Below, one piece after another: positions 50,030 to 63,944 of a stretch of 64,000 bases of DNA (positions are counted from its first letter, which is position 1; every line of letters begins with the position of its first letter). Both the position numbers and the translations under genes were made by a program. Source of the DNA: Cyanoderma ruficeps. Taxonomy: Eukaryota > Chordata > Aves > Passeriformes > Timaliidae. The stretch lies in assembly GCA_008694505.1 (NCBI GenBank), contig VZDJ01007749.1, positions 1,594,712 through 1,658,711 of the forward strand, read 5' to 3'. Below the pieces are notes generated by a model that was given only the letters and a program-made list of their open reading frames with translations, made no database searches and was not told the origin of the DNA.

Positions 50030-53000
50030 TAATCAGGTTTGTATTAGAGCTGTGCTTTATTATTTTCATTTTCTTATTTTCATGTAAAGACTAAGAGTGT
50101 ATGTATAAGACTTGAGTAGAGTAGACAAGTATAAGAATACCTTGAATGTGGAGTTTTGCTGTGGGAAAATGTTTAATGTAATGCAGGAATCAAATATTCT
50201 TGTGGGGAAATTCCTTAAAAATAATACAAAGATATACTTGCGCTATTCATGGTCTTTAAATCAAGCATCTTTATTTACATTGACTTGAGAAAATATTGAT
50301 AGTAGGATTTTTTTGTAGCTTTTTTTTAATTACTATTTGGAACAAAAAGATTTATATCTGGTAATTTGGAATTATCTTTGTGATGGTTATCAAGGCAATA
50401 TGTTGGTAAGCAATTAAAATGTATAATCAAAAACAAGCACAGGACAAAATCCCTGCCTTGGTAGTATAAAGCCTGAAAGCTTTCATTAATTTTTGCTTGC
50501 CTTTATTATATTAAACATTTTTTTTAATATTCTCTTGATGAAAGCCAGATTGCTTCTAATTGCATCACAGGTGCTTTTGTGATGCTATAATAGAAAATAC
50601 TCTGATGTAGCAAAGCAAGAAAAAATAAAACTATATGAGCCAGCTCCATTGCTTGAGAAGAGTTTGTGTTGTCAGCAAAGTTCCAGTGGTTTTACCTACA
50701 TCTGCCAAGACCACCCCATCAAGTTTCTCCATTTTTCTTTTTTTCTTCGAACTATTTAAAATATAAGTTTCATTTTTGTCAATCACGTTGCCAATGGAAA
50801 ATAAGAAACATATTGGCTAGAGATGGGGGATAATTAAAAAAAGAAACCGCTAGGCATTTTTCCTTGGTGAATGATACAAAACTGTATTTGATGTGAGAGA
50901 CAGCTGATCAGAAACACCTGCATTGTCTATTAGGGAAAAGGTCAAACCTTAATTGTCTTATATATATTAGCCATCTTTACTCCAAATGCGCTATTTTGGG
51001 ATTGGATATTATTGTTCTAATACAGTGGGATGTACCTCATCCTGTCCTGCAGTGGGAAAAAAAGAGTTGTTGATCAGTTTATTTTCCCCCAGTCTTATCC
51101 TATGATGGTAGTCTAGACAAGTTTAATATATATTTTTTTAATCTATTAAATACTAGTCTTGCATCAAAAGCCTTGGATTTGGGACTGATAATGTTTGGCT
51201 GAGACACAAGCCTTTGTTACTACAAGGAGCCACATTTTCAGATTCTTTCTGAGGAACTAGACATCTACTTGAGGAAAAAGCCCCCAAATTAGGATTAGTT
51301 TTTAAAATTAGTTTTAGTGGATATCCTTTTATTACACAGCCTAAATATTTGTACACAAAATACTTAGATGCAGCTAATACCTACATCTCACTTCAGAGTA
51401 GATTGTATTAGCTTCTAGGATATAATAAATCCACTGGGTCCAGTGCCTGAATTAACATAATAATTAAAGTTTCAGCACATTGTTGTAGGTCACAGTAAGA
51501 AAATGTTTAATCTTTCTGCATTCATCTGTGTACATTCAAGGCATTGGGAGGCCTACAGAGACTGAATTAAATTTAAGTGTATCACAAATGAGCAGGGTGT
51601 TTTAAGAAAAATGTGAAAAAGATTTAACTTTGTTTGGAGCTGTTCATAATTGGTTTTGTTCTGACAATAAAAGATACAGCGAAAATTGGGTCACTACTCA
51701 AGTTAGAGCTCAATTAATGAGAGAAAGCTGTGGGTGTATAGCAGCCAAAACACAGAATTATCCTGCATCTGCCCACTTGAGGATTTGGGGTTTGTTTGGT
51801 TCATAGATCATTGTTTGTGGTCAGCTGTGCCTATAGGAAAAAACAAGGGCTGGGCTGGAGTGAGTAAGCGCAGGATGTAGTAGATCCTCTGAAAGTTACT
51901 CTACAAAATTAGTAGAGTGTAAAGAGAATGAAAATGTGCTTTTCCAAACATAATTCTAGGCTTGAAAAATTGATGACATTGTGAGGAAGATTTAATGTCA
52001 TTTTATGAGTCTTGAGAGAAAGCAAGGAATATTAAAAGTTACCTTGTCCTGGCACTATTCACTAGCCAGTGGGAAATATCTGGATGCTGATTATTGCACC
52101 ACCAGAAATGGGTCAAGATGCAGCCTATTTTGAAACCAATTTGGAAATCCATGGTAAATTCCTTAGTTTTAATAGAATCTCTAGCTGCAGTTTCCCTTTA
52201 TTCTGAAGCAGTTCTTTGCTAATACAGGGGTAAATGGATTTAGTAATTTAATGGCTAATTTCCTGTGCTAGGCATCCACTTCACAAAAGACCCACAACAG
52301 GATGGGTGAAGAAAAGTTCTGTTTGTGTTACCATATTCTGAGGAGCCAGGGCTGGCTGCTGTCCAGCTTTTCTTTATGCTTGTGCAAAAAGCCCCCAGAC
52401 GTGGAAGATGAGGATAGAAAATAAGAATGGGGAGCATGAAGCTGCTTAAATTAGTCTGTTTCTTGTATGGCAGCATGGAAAGTTGCTTATTAACTCAATA
52501 TTGGGAGAATAGGAAAATAACTGAGAGGGGTTTAGCAGGAAAAACAAAAGCTGCAGGAGCTGCCCTTGGATACATCAAACGTTCCTAATTTCATGGCTAA
52601 TAGACTGATGAATGTTGCCTGCTTTTGCATATGAGATGGAAATACTTCAGTGTGCATATTGTCTCCATAGCCCCAGACTACAGTACAAACAAATAATCCT
52701 TGAATAATAAAATAATCAAATAATCCTCCAGTTAAATTGTGTTTTAACTCTAAATTTTGGTTTAGGAATGCAATGAAAATGAACTCGGGTAGAAGTGAAT
52801 TAAGAAAGAATGGACTGCTAGTCTGAAAATTTCTAACTTAATGACAATTAAGCAGATTTCTTAATGATTCACATACCTTTAAAATTAAACCGTTTACATC
52901 TGTATCATTTAATTGAGTATTGTGATATAATGTTACCTCAACAGTGGAATTGATGGACAGGATTCTAAAATACTTTAAATAGTATTCCTATTAGCTTCCT

Positions 53001-55284
53001 ATTAGGTTTGAATCCAAACACTTATCCAAATCTGTAAGGTGTAGGAGCCTTGGGGAGAAATAAAGATAATAATTACAGAATGATTTCTTGACAGATGCAG
53101 TAATTCCCTTTCCTGAAAGTTCAGAAAGGTTTAAATAATTTTGTGAACATAATAACTGACCTGGTGGTTCTGTGATGAATGCTACTGTGTTTGGTCAAGA
53201 ACTCTTCAATTTTAATTAATTTGAAAGTATCCAGAGTAGTAATCAAATAGCTTTAGAAATGTAATGGCATCTACTCAGAATTAAATGTCATGTGTATTGT
53301 GCATAAAGGGCTTTACTTATTTTCTCAGGGTGCTATAAAATGACGAGGGGTTTTAGAAAACCGAAACTATATTCAGCAATACAAAGAAAACAGTAGGGTT
53401 GTAGAAGAAGGTTGAATTAATAGCCTGTAACTCAGAGTGTAAGCATTTTCTGTATATTGATCTTGTCACTCTGGCTAGTGTGATAGCATTTTCCTAATGT
53501 AATAAATGTAAAACCTAACCAGCCTCTGGGGCTGTGTGTCTAAACAGCTAATGGGTAATTACAGGAGACCTATGAGGCACAGGTGGGAGAAAAAAAAAAA
53601 TGGAAGCTGCTGGTAAGAACATAATTTGTGTTCAAATTATGATTTGAAGCAAAATTTCACTTACTCTGTAGTGTAGAGGGATTTGTTTTTCTCTGGGGGA
53701 AAAGAAGGAGTTTTATTACATTGGAAGTTTTCATAGAATTTGTTCTACACTGCAGTATTTGTGTGTGAATAGTCAATCTGTTTGTAGTCCTGGCTTCTGA
53801 TTCTTGTGTGGTTTAATGTGGGACCAGCAGTCATGCTCAAGTTGTGCAGGAGGAACCAGCCTGTGGTTCCTGCTGTTGTTGACATAGGCTTCAGTCTTGC
53901 TTTTTATACATGTTGGCTAGGAGATAAAAATTTGTGGAAAATAGATGCTAGTTGCCCAAACATTTGGTGAAGGGATACAAGCTCCATTGCTTTTTTTCCC
54001 TGCCATCTCCAGTTGATGGCTTAGTGAAGTACGAGCCACTGTGGTGAACACAATCTTAGTGTCTTGAAATGAGAGCCTCAGACCCTGAATGCAGATTAGA
54101 TTCTTGAAAGGGTACCCAAACTTGAAATTTATTTAATATGCATGTCAGTAGAGTGTCACAGGTTTTCTCTTTTGATTATCCTTTGTAAGATATGTTAAAT
54201 TATTTTTTCAGTTGTCTTTGCTTCTGTAAGCGTTTCTGGGTTTTTTTGATGATTACAGTTTTGTTTCTGTTTTGTATCTGTAGGGCAGAAGGCTGTAAAT
54301 AATGCTAAGCTCCTATGCAGTAATAATAAATATTGAAGTATTTTAAGCAGTTATTTTAGACAAGTTCCTGGAGAGGTGAAATTACTTCTTAATATCTAAT
54401 GTTTGTAAAATGAGGCAGTATCTCTAACAGTGTCACTCTTTCTTTCTCCATCTTTTTTCTACCCTTTCCATTACCTGAGAAATGAGTTGTTAAGTTTTAT
54501 GTTAGATCCATGCAATGATGCAAATATGTCACATTATCTATGACACTTTAAGTATCTCATTTTCTTAGACATATTTATTGCATAAAGAGAAGGATAAAGT
54601 ACCAGTGGTGCAAATGTGCTGTCTTCAGTGGAATTTGCCAGCAGATAGCTTGGCCCAGTCATGACAGCAAATCTTTCCTCTAAAATATCAATACAGCACT
54701 AGAGTCCAATTATTTTTATACTCTGCTAATCTTCTTTTGCTTTTACAGTGTTCCTGCAGGCTTCTATAAAAAGACTTTTGGTAATCTCAGTAGGGAGGCC
54801 TCCTTATCAAGCAGTTTCAAAGACTTATGACTTCTGAAAAAATAAGGAGGTAATACTGAATTAATGGAGAAAGGGGCTAGTCGATCTTCAAAAAACTAAA
54901 TGTGAAGCATATATAATACTGATTATTTTGCTACTTGCAGAAGTTTTCTTGGATTTTCACAGATTTGATAATAAGACTTGGAGAGAGTTAGAAATCTTCT
55001 ATATTTTTAAAATAAATGCCTAAAATGGTCCTTTAAATAGACACAGCTCTTTTTATATATTCATAGTTGAAAATAAATCAGTGCACATATGATTTTAAAG
55101 CTATGGTCAGGCCAAGAAACCTGCTTATCAATTTTTGAAAGTCTCATTGAAAAGAAAAATTGGTATCGAGAGTAGATCTTGAAAGCCTTATTTTGTTATA
55201 ACTTACTGAAAGTATGTTAGAACATTATTAAACTCTGTTTAAGAGTGAACGTCGCTGAGCCCTGGTATTTATTGAAAAAAAGAA

Positions 55285-55945
55285 TAAGAATTGCTGAGGA
55301 GAAGGACCTGGGGGTCCTGGTGGACAACAAGCTGTCCCTGAGCCAGCAGTGTGTCCTTGTGGCCAAGAAGGCCAGTGATGTCCTGGGCTGCATTAGGAAG
55401 TGCAGTGCCAGCAATCAAGGGGGGTGATCTTGCTCCTCTGCTCAGCCCTGGTGAGGCACATCTGGAGTGTTGTGTCATGTTCTGGGCTCCTCAGCACAAG
55501 AGAGACATGGAGCGGCTGGAGCAGGTCCAGTGGAGGGCTCCAAAGGTGACCAGGGGGCTGGAGAACCTCTCTTATGAGGAAAGGCTGAGGGAACTGGGCT
55601 GTTCAGCCTCAAGAAGAAAGGACTGAGAGGGGACCTCCTCAGTGTCTCTGAGGGGAGATGTCAGAGTATGGACCAGGCTCTACTCAATAGGACAAGAGGC
55701 AATGGGCAGCAACTGATGGCCAAGAAGTTCCGCCTGAACATGAGGAAGAATTTTGCTGTGGAGGTAACCATGAGTTGGGATGGATTGCTCAGAGAAGGTG
55801 TGGAATGTCCCTTCCTGGAGAGAACCATCTGGACCCAACTTGTGCTGCATGTTCTGGGATGACCCTGCTTGTGCAGGGAGACCAGACCAAGTGTCCCACT
55901 GTGGTCCCTTCCAGCTTGACCTGTTCTGTGATTCTGTGAAGGGAT
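55285..55945 (+). mobile_element. CR1 LINE fragment, ORF2 C-terminus and 3' end (plus strand)
   Basis: About 660 bp, the best preserved CR1 copy here. ORF2 C-terminal sequence is spread over shifted frames. Near 55300-55360 the frame encodes [20 protein letters not shown] second frame (55351-55626) carries [17 protein letters not shown] and [10 protein letters not shown], and a third segment (55668-55862) carries RTRGNGQQLMAKKFRLNMRK. The first and third share a frame, so the middle needs two compensating shifts. The 3' end is intact, finishing in CTGTGATTCTGTGAA, the ATTCTRTG-type tail that CR1 reverse transcriptase recognises. It is locally much richer in GC than its surroundings, as expected for a younger insertion. 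The reverse-transcriptase and endonuclease domains are missing (5' truncation), so it cannot mobilise itself. The 5' edge is uncertain by about 40 bp. Confidence 0.93.
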
Positions 55946-56845
55946 AGCAAGAATTATCTTGTTTATAAACTAACAGTTGTTACTTGAAACACATTAAGAT
56001 ATCCAACAAATTTCTTTTAATTGTATCCTCCTTTATGGGGGTAAGCATTAGAGAATCATGGAAAAAGGTGTGGGGGAATGGATTTCAGAGCTTTAATATT
56101 TCTTTGATGTCTTGCTATGTGTTTAAGAAGTTTTTCCATGCCACAGAGTTGGAATATCCATAAGTAGGCTTGTTTCATGAAGTGGCTTTGTAGTGGCAAT
56201 GACTTAATTCAGCAACAATTTTTCTTAAAACTCTTTGTTATGTAGCTGCTGCTAGTCCTTTAAAACTTGATGCAAATTGCATCGATAGCTATCTGTGATT
56301 ATTAGCAAAAAAAAGTATGTATTTTATTTGCAGTCAGATAAATCAGATTTTGAGACTGCCACATGTGAAATTATCATCTGAATATCTCTGGTTGTTATTT
56401 ACACAAAACCCTGGTGTTATATTCAGTAATAAGCTCTTGCTTATGTGGACAGTGTTCTTTCCTCCATATCTCCTGTGTTCTGAAATACTGTGACCTAAAT
56501 GGTGATTGGGGGTAGGAAGGAGGAGTATGAAAAACAGTTATATCCTGTCAAACCATTTAAAAAAAAAAAAGTTAGTTTTGCAATTTTCTTTATTGTCTTG
56601 GAAAGCAAGTGTTAATTTAAGAACAAATAATCGTGCCAGAAAAGCAAAAAATAGCTACAATACATTGGTGTAAACATCTGTCACACTTCTGTAGATTTCC
56701 TGAAACTTTATTGTCTTTTCCAGAACAAAATGTGTTAAATTAGTTTGAATTCAGTTTGCCTTTTCCCCTAGCCTTGAAACTCTACTTTTATATATTCTTT
56801 TATCTGACTGCTGCACACAAAATACAACTAGAGGTGTGATGTGGT

Positions 56846-56866
56846 TTATTATTATTATTATTATTA
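56846..56866. repeat. (TTA)n microsatellite
   Basis: About seven uninterrupted TTA units; likely length-polymorphic. Confidence 0.92.
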
Positions 56867-59800
56867 GGGCTCATTCTGGTCTTCAGATGTGACTGGGGAT
56901 TTCCAGTGACTGCTGATTAGTGAGAACGCTGACCAGCATACGGCTTAGCCAACCTTTGCCTCCCAGCAGGAACTACAGTGCAATAAAAAAGGTCTCTGAA
57001 GGAGAAAAACTAAGATACAGGGAAGAAGAGAGTGGAGGGCAGCACAGAAATAACAGAAAAAAACCCTGAAAGTAATAGGTTGAAACATTTCTAGGAAGAT
57101 ATGTCACAGCCTCCGGAGATGGTAGCAGCACTATCATAACCATCAAGGTTTTTTTTGTGTTGGAAAGTCCTTTTGAGTGTTTCATCTGAATTTTTAAATA
57201 GTCGTTTCCTGATTCTGGATTTGCCCTTGAATGTTTCTCCCCATATGTATGCAGGTGGTTGCAGTTCTGTGTAAATACCTGTGGGTGCTTTTGTCTGTAA
57301 AATACAGACAGGTCAGCTGCTTTTATTGCTCTGACCTTGACCAGAATCCCTGTTATACAAATAGTTATTAATATTTTTTCAATTTGCCTCCTTTTTAAAA
57401 TACACATTTATTTATTTGACTGTAGACACGTAGTTGATTTTTCTTTCCAGAGCAGAATGTTGTCTGTTCCTAACCCAATCCACTAAAGATCTGTGCTGTA
57501 CTCATCAATTAAAAGTTTCTGTTGTCCTTAGTGCTTTGTCTATCAGTTACATTCATAAAGGTAAAATTTCATTAGTCATTGTAGTGATCATTAATCAATT
57601 TAACATTTGAAGGAAGATTATCTGAATTTTTAATGTTTATCAGATATTAGAGTTCAATAGCAATTATTCAATTTAAATTGGCTCTATTCTTTTGCTCTAG
57701 ATGAAATTTCTTCTACCTTTGTTATTCTTTGGAAGAAAAAACTGTTTCCAAAAAAAATATTGCATTTCTTGTAATTCTTACTTGAGTTTTTAATGATAAC
57801 GTTTCTGATCCTGTAGCTCATTTGAACACCAGACCCAGGCACTGATGGTGGCTGAAAGTAATTCCAGGGTACCAAAAGAAATATCAAATGCTTCCCAAGA
57901 GGACACGTTTGTCCTGATACTACTACTTATATGCAGCCTTTTGTTAAAAATACTGTTTTAGCTGATTTTTTCCACGTGGCAATGAATCGAGATAATGAAA
58001 CTCAGATAGTATTTTTGACTAATGGTCTGCCTGTCTTTGAGAAGTTTTGAGCTTCTTCTGTATCCAGAATTAATCATTTCAAAAAGAGTTCTTATACTCT
58101 TTGTAGCTGACATATTGATTCCTTTCACTTCATTTGAAGAGGCAGGGTTGCAAAGAGATCTTAGGCATGGCTTGTTTAGGTTAAATATTTCTAGTATCGC
58201 AACAGGCCATTAGCACACCTCTGCTCATTATTTTGAACAGTAGATTTCTTCAGCTGAGACTTCAGCTTCTCAGATCCCCTTTGTTTCTGTAGGATCCTTT
58301 TAAAAGAATGTCTTCCTCGTATGCTCAGTAGCTCCGAAAGACTTTTTTGTTTTGTTTTGTATGTGAAAAATCTTTCTTAAATGAGAGTATCCTCCCAGGC
58401 TCGAAGATGTAATAAACCAACTGTTTTCATATTACATTTTGCATGTTTATAGGAAGACCAAGAGTTATAGACAGCCTCTTCCAAACATGTTTTGTAGACT
58501 AACACAGAGATCCAACTGACTTTTCTCAAATGTTTTTATGCAGACATTCCTTCAATGGTACAATCTTAGACAGAGGCAGAAAAAAAAAAGTGACAGTTTT
58601 GTCAATCCCCTCTGGAAGGTGTTTTGTTTTACCTTTTTTAAAACCATGCTGTATCTCTTTTTACTGAGTCAAATGCCACATATTCCTGTAGTACCTCTCT
58701 GAGACAACTGCAAAACTGGTTTTATAGCAGTGGCTCATCATGTACATAATACCATTGCAGTAGCATTCCCTCTGCATCTCTGGAAAGCTTATTGCTGCAA
58801 AGGGCGTCTTTTAACAGGAGTTAATTAGGACTAGAAAATTGCTTGTTGTTTTTTATTGCATCTAAACCCCAGGACATGCTGCACTAATCCTCTAGTGCTG
58901 TGTGTTGCCATAAGAGAGGTATTCAGCTGATGTCTCAGAAGTTTCTTATTAGCTTTGAGACTGTTCCTTATCAGATCATTTAACTCATTAACTCTTTCTA
59001 CACGCAAAATATGTTAGTTTGGGATTATTTTATTCCTTGTTCTTTCATTTGAAATGTGTGTTTAAGTATAACACCAATGAAGTAAAAACAGTTTTCTTTC
59101 TTCTCCTATTCCATATTTTTACTTAGGACAATGAAAAACGAATGCAACTCATTTGGAAAACACTCAGCAAGGGGTAAGGTGCTATTGCTTCATCCAAGAA
59201 GCAGCACAGAAAATGGACTTTTATCTAGGACAGACACTGCTTTCAGTTTTTGCAAGAATAACTGCATTTGCTTTTGTGCAGCTCTCCTCTGTAAGATACA
59301 AGCAGAAGAGAGCCAGTCCAGGATGTAAAGGAAGAATTTACCTTACCTGTTTCATCACTCAAAGCAAATTAACTCTAAACCTTTCATTTGCTCAGGTTTA
59401 CTAATGGGGAGTAAAATTAAAAATGCTATTTTTCTCTATTGTAACATCAGTTTTTCTACAAGTTCTGTAAGCAGTCTGATGCTGGAAGTCTGTGATTCTG
59501 ATCCTTTGAAAGCTAGAAAACTGCATTTTGCAGTTTAGCTGTAAAGTCAGTGGGAGCCTTGAGGTCTGGAAAAGGCCTTTGCAAGGCTGTCCAGCACAGT
59601 TTTTAGCTTGGTGCAGAAACTGAAGCCTATATTTATTTGTTGGTATAATTCTACTCTGGTTTCCCAACATCTTACCAAGGTTCATAAACTAGTTTTAAGG
59701 CAACAGTAAGGTTGAGTAAAAGTAGTTTCTCCTGTGAATGTAAAAGTGATGTGAGAGTATTTGACATTTTGCAGTTTGTTCTTAATTTAACAAGAATATC

Positions 59801-60238
59801 TTTAAAAATCATTATTTTAAACTTTGGAGTTTTGAGTAATATTTTGAGGCATTATCACTATGATATAAAATGTAGGATATTGTAATCTACTTATTAATGT
59901 TGCAACTGCTAATTAGAAAAAAAGTTCTCTTATTTTCACCTTCGAGCTATTTAGTATTTAATGTACACTAAGATGGCACCATTCCTGAAAACTCCTGCTT
60001 GCTTTTCTCTCCCTCTCCAATTGCAAATCGGCTTTTGAAGTGCATACTCTGTGTGATTAAATAAAAGGACATGAAAATTAGTGAGGAAATTGCATGGTGT
60101 AGTCATTTTAGTTATGAATTTAAATGTCTGTTTAGAAAAATGGAGTAATTTATCACTTATCTAGTGTTCCCTGCAAGTCATTTATCATGAGTAGCAACTA
60201 TTGTAATTGTATTCTAATCCGCAATGGTGGGAAGGGAT

Positions 60239-60268
60239 CAGAGGCTCATACTTCAGAGGTTCATACTT
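60239..60268. repeat. 15-bp tandem duplication
   Basis: CAGAGGCTCATACTT (60239-60253) followed by CAGAGGTTCATACTT (60254-60268), one transition apart. Confidence 0.85.
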
Positions 60269-63200
60269 GTGATTGGCTACTGATTTAAGGATTGTGTGTG
60301 AAACAAAACAGGAGCTGGAAAACTTTCCCAAGTTTCTTTGCATCATGATACTATATGTGACTTTATATCAGTTATGCTGTTATTTTTTTCTCAGCAGGTA
60401 GAATTTTTCTTTACACCTCATTTTACTGAAATGGATACTAGTTTTACTTTTATGTTGGATGCCAGTAGTGCAGACTTTGGTGCTCAGGATCACAGCTGCA
60501 TCATATTTCTTGAGATAAACCATGTTCTGATAGTACATTCCAGGAACAGTGATTATGGCATTCCAAAGCGCTTGGTTATAACAACTAACCAAAGTTTTAC
60601 TTTGTCGTGGTTTTGAGTGGAATATTTTCTGCCAGAGAAAGACTTGGATTGGTTCGCCCAATTATTCCCCCACAAAGGGAAGGGACACAGAAATTTGTAC
60701 TTACTGGAGAGGGAAGGGAGCATTAAAGAAAAGGAAATCAACAGGTAGATATTTCCCAGCTGTGGATTTGAAATCATGAATCTGATTTTTTCTCGAAATT
60801 TCTTCCTTGGAATCTTCTGTGGAGACTTGTTTGAAGGGCAAGGAGTACAGTTTCTGGAAAAGAAAGATTGTGAGAAATGAAAGAAAGCATTTTTCTGTTA
60901 AAAAAAGTTATTCACAAGAGATAGGAACAGAAAACTGCTAGTATATAACAACAGCAGTACTTAAAATTAAAAAAAACTAACTTAACCCTAACTGATAAAA
61001 TACTCTTTTCATTCTGTCAGAATGAATTTCTTTGACTTTATCATAATTCCATCATTTTTGTTGGTTTCATGCTTAATTTTTTTTTTTAATCTAGTATTAT
61101 TTTGGTTTCTTTTTGAGTGCCTGTGTTTTATTTCTAGGTGCAATCTGGTCATCCTTTATTGTGTGATTGGGAAACAAAAAATGGTTAAATTCGGTATAAC
61201 CTTTGAGAATTTATAATCTTTGTAGTCTTTCGTCTTAAGATCCAGTGAGTGACGTATTCATGGAAGGGTAAAGGCTGGCTTCCTGAAAGAGCAGTGTGCT
61301 GAGAAACTTTGTGCATGATGCATCCTGAGACCATTTCAGGTTCAACAGTGCACACATCATGTGGAGAGTATTTCCTTTGTATGGAATGGCAAGCCATTAG
61401 TGTGCTATTACTGCAAAGTGTGCCACAGAAGTAGCAGTTCATGCTGTCTGATTTTATTGTATCAGTCATTCTTGTTAGTGGTTTTGTCTACATGCTGTTT
61501 TAGTGTAGTTTTCCTAAGTTGCATTACTTTCTCAGAAAGACTTTATAAGTTGATGGTGTAGTGGATAAATGCTTGAATTTTAAATTGTTGTGAAATGGAG
61601 CCCTGAACAGTACATCTGGGAACATACTAGACTCTGGTTTGGCATAATTTATTTATTCAGAACACATTTAATGTTTTGAAGATTGTAGAGAAGTAACTTG
61701 GCTCTTAGAAGTAGAGTATCAGTGGTGTCAGCTTATTTTCTCTTTGACAGTAATTATTTTGGCAGACAGATAAATTGACAGCACTCTACCAGGTTTTGCT
61801 GTGTAATACTAGGTGGGTTTGTCACATGAGTTGTTGGGGTTTAGTTAATAAACTTTTGGGTTCTTCTTATGTAAAGGAACATCGCAGCTATCAATAAAGA
61901 AATTTGATTTACTCTTGCTACAATTTTCTTTCTCTTGTCTATTGTTCCATCATTGTTACTACCTAGTAAGATCAAAGCATCTAGTCCTATGTATGTGATT
62001 TAAATCAGGCTTGATCAAGTTATTATGGATACAGCCAGACCTAGTTTGTGATGGAATACTGCCAGTGAGAGGGGTGGATGTGTTATAAAGCTTAGCATAG
62101 TGGTTATGTAGTCCTGTAAAATCTGCTAAGGCAAATGGAAGTATTGCTTTCATATATTTTATCAGACTAAGGATTAAATGAACTTCCAAAGAATAGAACA
62201 TTAAAACTGTTCTTGACTTCCATGTGGCAAAGAAACGAACCCTTTCTGCAGCAACAAGTACTTTAATATGACACAAACAGGCTGTGCCATTCTACATTTG
62301 CACATCTCCTGTAATTCTGGATTTTCACTGCCATAATATACAACAATTTACAGTACTTAAAATTCAGAATAAAAACATGTTATACTCCTTTATGATGTTC
62401 ATAGTATCTTGTGCTTTTCTGTGCAGGTAATTTCATTTTAATCATTAAATGAAGTGCAACACTTCATACTGGCTAGAATGACTGCCATGCATTTTTAATG
62501 GTTTTTCTAAGTGTCATTAAGTGATAATTTGAAAAAAATAAACAAACAACCAGCAGTATACACAACTGGTTATTAATGAAGTCTGTTTTAATTTGCTTAA
62601 AGGATCAACAAAAATTATGGTATCAAATGTAGCAACAGATTATGAGTGTTTTTTTTAACAGAAAACATTTGAATGTTTTATAGATTTTTTTTCAATGTCC
62701 ATTCTAAATACATGCATTCCTATCAAGAGTAAAATAGCTCATCTTTTTGATATTGAAAGCTTGATACAGGGTTGATTACAAATATTGTTTACTGGCTTTT
62801 CTGTCCTATGCTGAAACCTTTTTACTTATGTTCCTTCTGCTCTGTGTGTACAAAAAGTCTGGTTTTCACTGACAAAGCACAAAGAAAGATTTGTAACCTG
62901 GTAACTCTTGGTTATCCAGAATCTTTGCTATGCTGTGGCAACCCTGTGGGTGTTTTACCTCCTATCTTCCCATTTCAGAGCTGAGCATGGCAAGACAGAT
63001 TTGGAGTTGCAGTGCCCAATCGTTTCCCAAATATCAAAGTTAGATTGAGGGCAGATATGCCTGAGGTTTCATCCACATGATCATAAGAGGGAAGTTTAAT
63101 TTTTTGTGAGGAATGAATCACTCTGAAGACTGGAGAAATGTGGAGGTATTTTATTGGTATCCCCTCCCCTGCTTCAAATATTTTATGCAATATTTGTAGT

Positions 63201-63928
63201 TTGACCAAACTAGAATTTTGTCATATAATATGATGTTTGAATTCATGGCACGGAGAGTGTAAAAATAGCAAAGAATAGGTATTTTTTGGTTTGTCAGGTG
63301 AGCAGAAAAGATAGTTTGGTATGAAAGGCATGCAGTTAGTGTGTTTATCCACAGTGTTCAGGTTTTTTCACTGAAATGTTTCCTCTGAAGTAAAATGCTG
63401 CGCTCAGCTTTAGGTTTTTTTGTTTTCAAGTGAAATTCATTTTTTAAACAAGTGAATGCTAATTTGATGCAAATATAAGAATTTGTTCAAAGATTTTAAT
63501 TTGGTGATATTGAATACCATGGACTGCATTATTGAAGCTAAAGGGAGTAAGAGAGGATTCAAAAATTAACAGTGAATTCTTCAGGGGTATTGCTTGAAGA
63601 ATTACTCAATTTTTTCTTGCATGGACTGCTTGCTTCTTCAGGTCTGTGTTTAGGAATATTTTTTTTTTAAAGGGCCTGGCATGTATTTAAATTCCATACG
63701 TTTTCAGGTCTGTATGAATGATCTGGTTTTACAGAAGCAGTTTACAGTGCATAATGTGTGTACATAAATATTTTGCATGTTGATTCATTTATGTCCTTCA
63801 GTTTTTTTGTGGTATAGTCATTAAATACCTGGGACAAAACTACAAATACCAGTTGCTGCATCTGTTTTATTGCTTCTCCATTGCAGGTGTTCATGCTGCT
63901 TTAATATTCCCGTGCAGCAAGCGCCCAT

Positions 63929-63944
63929 AGCAAATATATTTGCT
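63929..63944. repeat. 16-bp perfect palindrome AGCAAATATATTTGCT
   Basis: The sequence equals its own reverse complement over 16 bases. Each half contains ATTTGC, resembling part of a POU octamer (ATTTGCAT). TTTTATGC and TATTCATTAG follow within about 40 bp. A protein-binding role is only a suggestion. Confidence 0.75.

Larger units (their letters stand above)
47866..55284. other. Unannotated non-coding stretch
   Basis: No gene recognised over about 7.4 kb. It holds a TA/GA microsatellite at 49065-49089 and an A-rich tract with an N at 49940-50029. Open frames do not exceed about 81 codons and carry no motif. Confidence 0.6.

Noticed and set aside
56973..57407. Longest open frame in the window (144 codons, minus strand) as a possible gene
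   Set aside because: No domain, signal or splice context is recognisable. A rough estimate from AT-rich stop-codon frequency makes one frame of this length plausible by chance in 64 kb over six frames.
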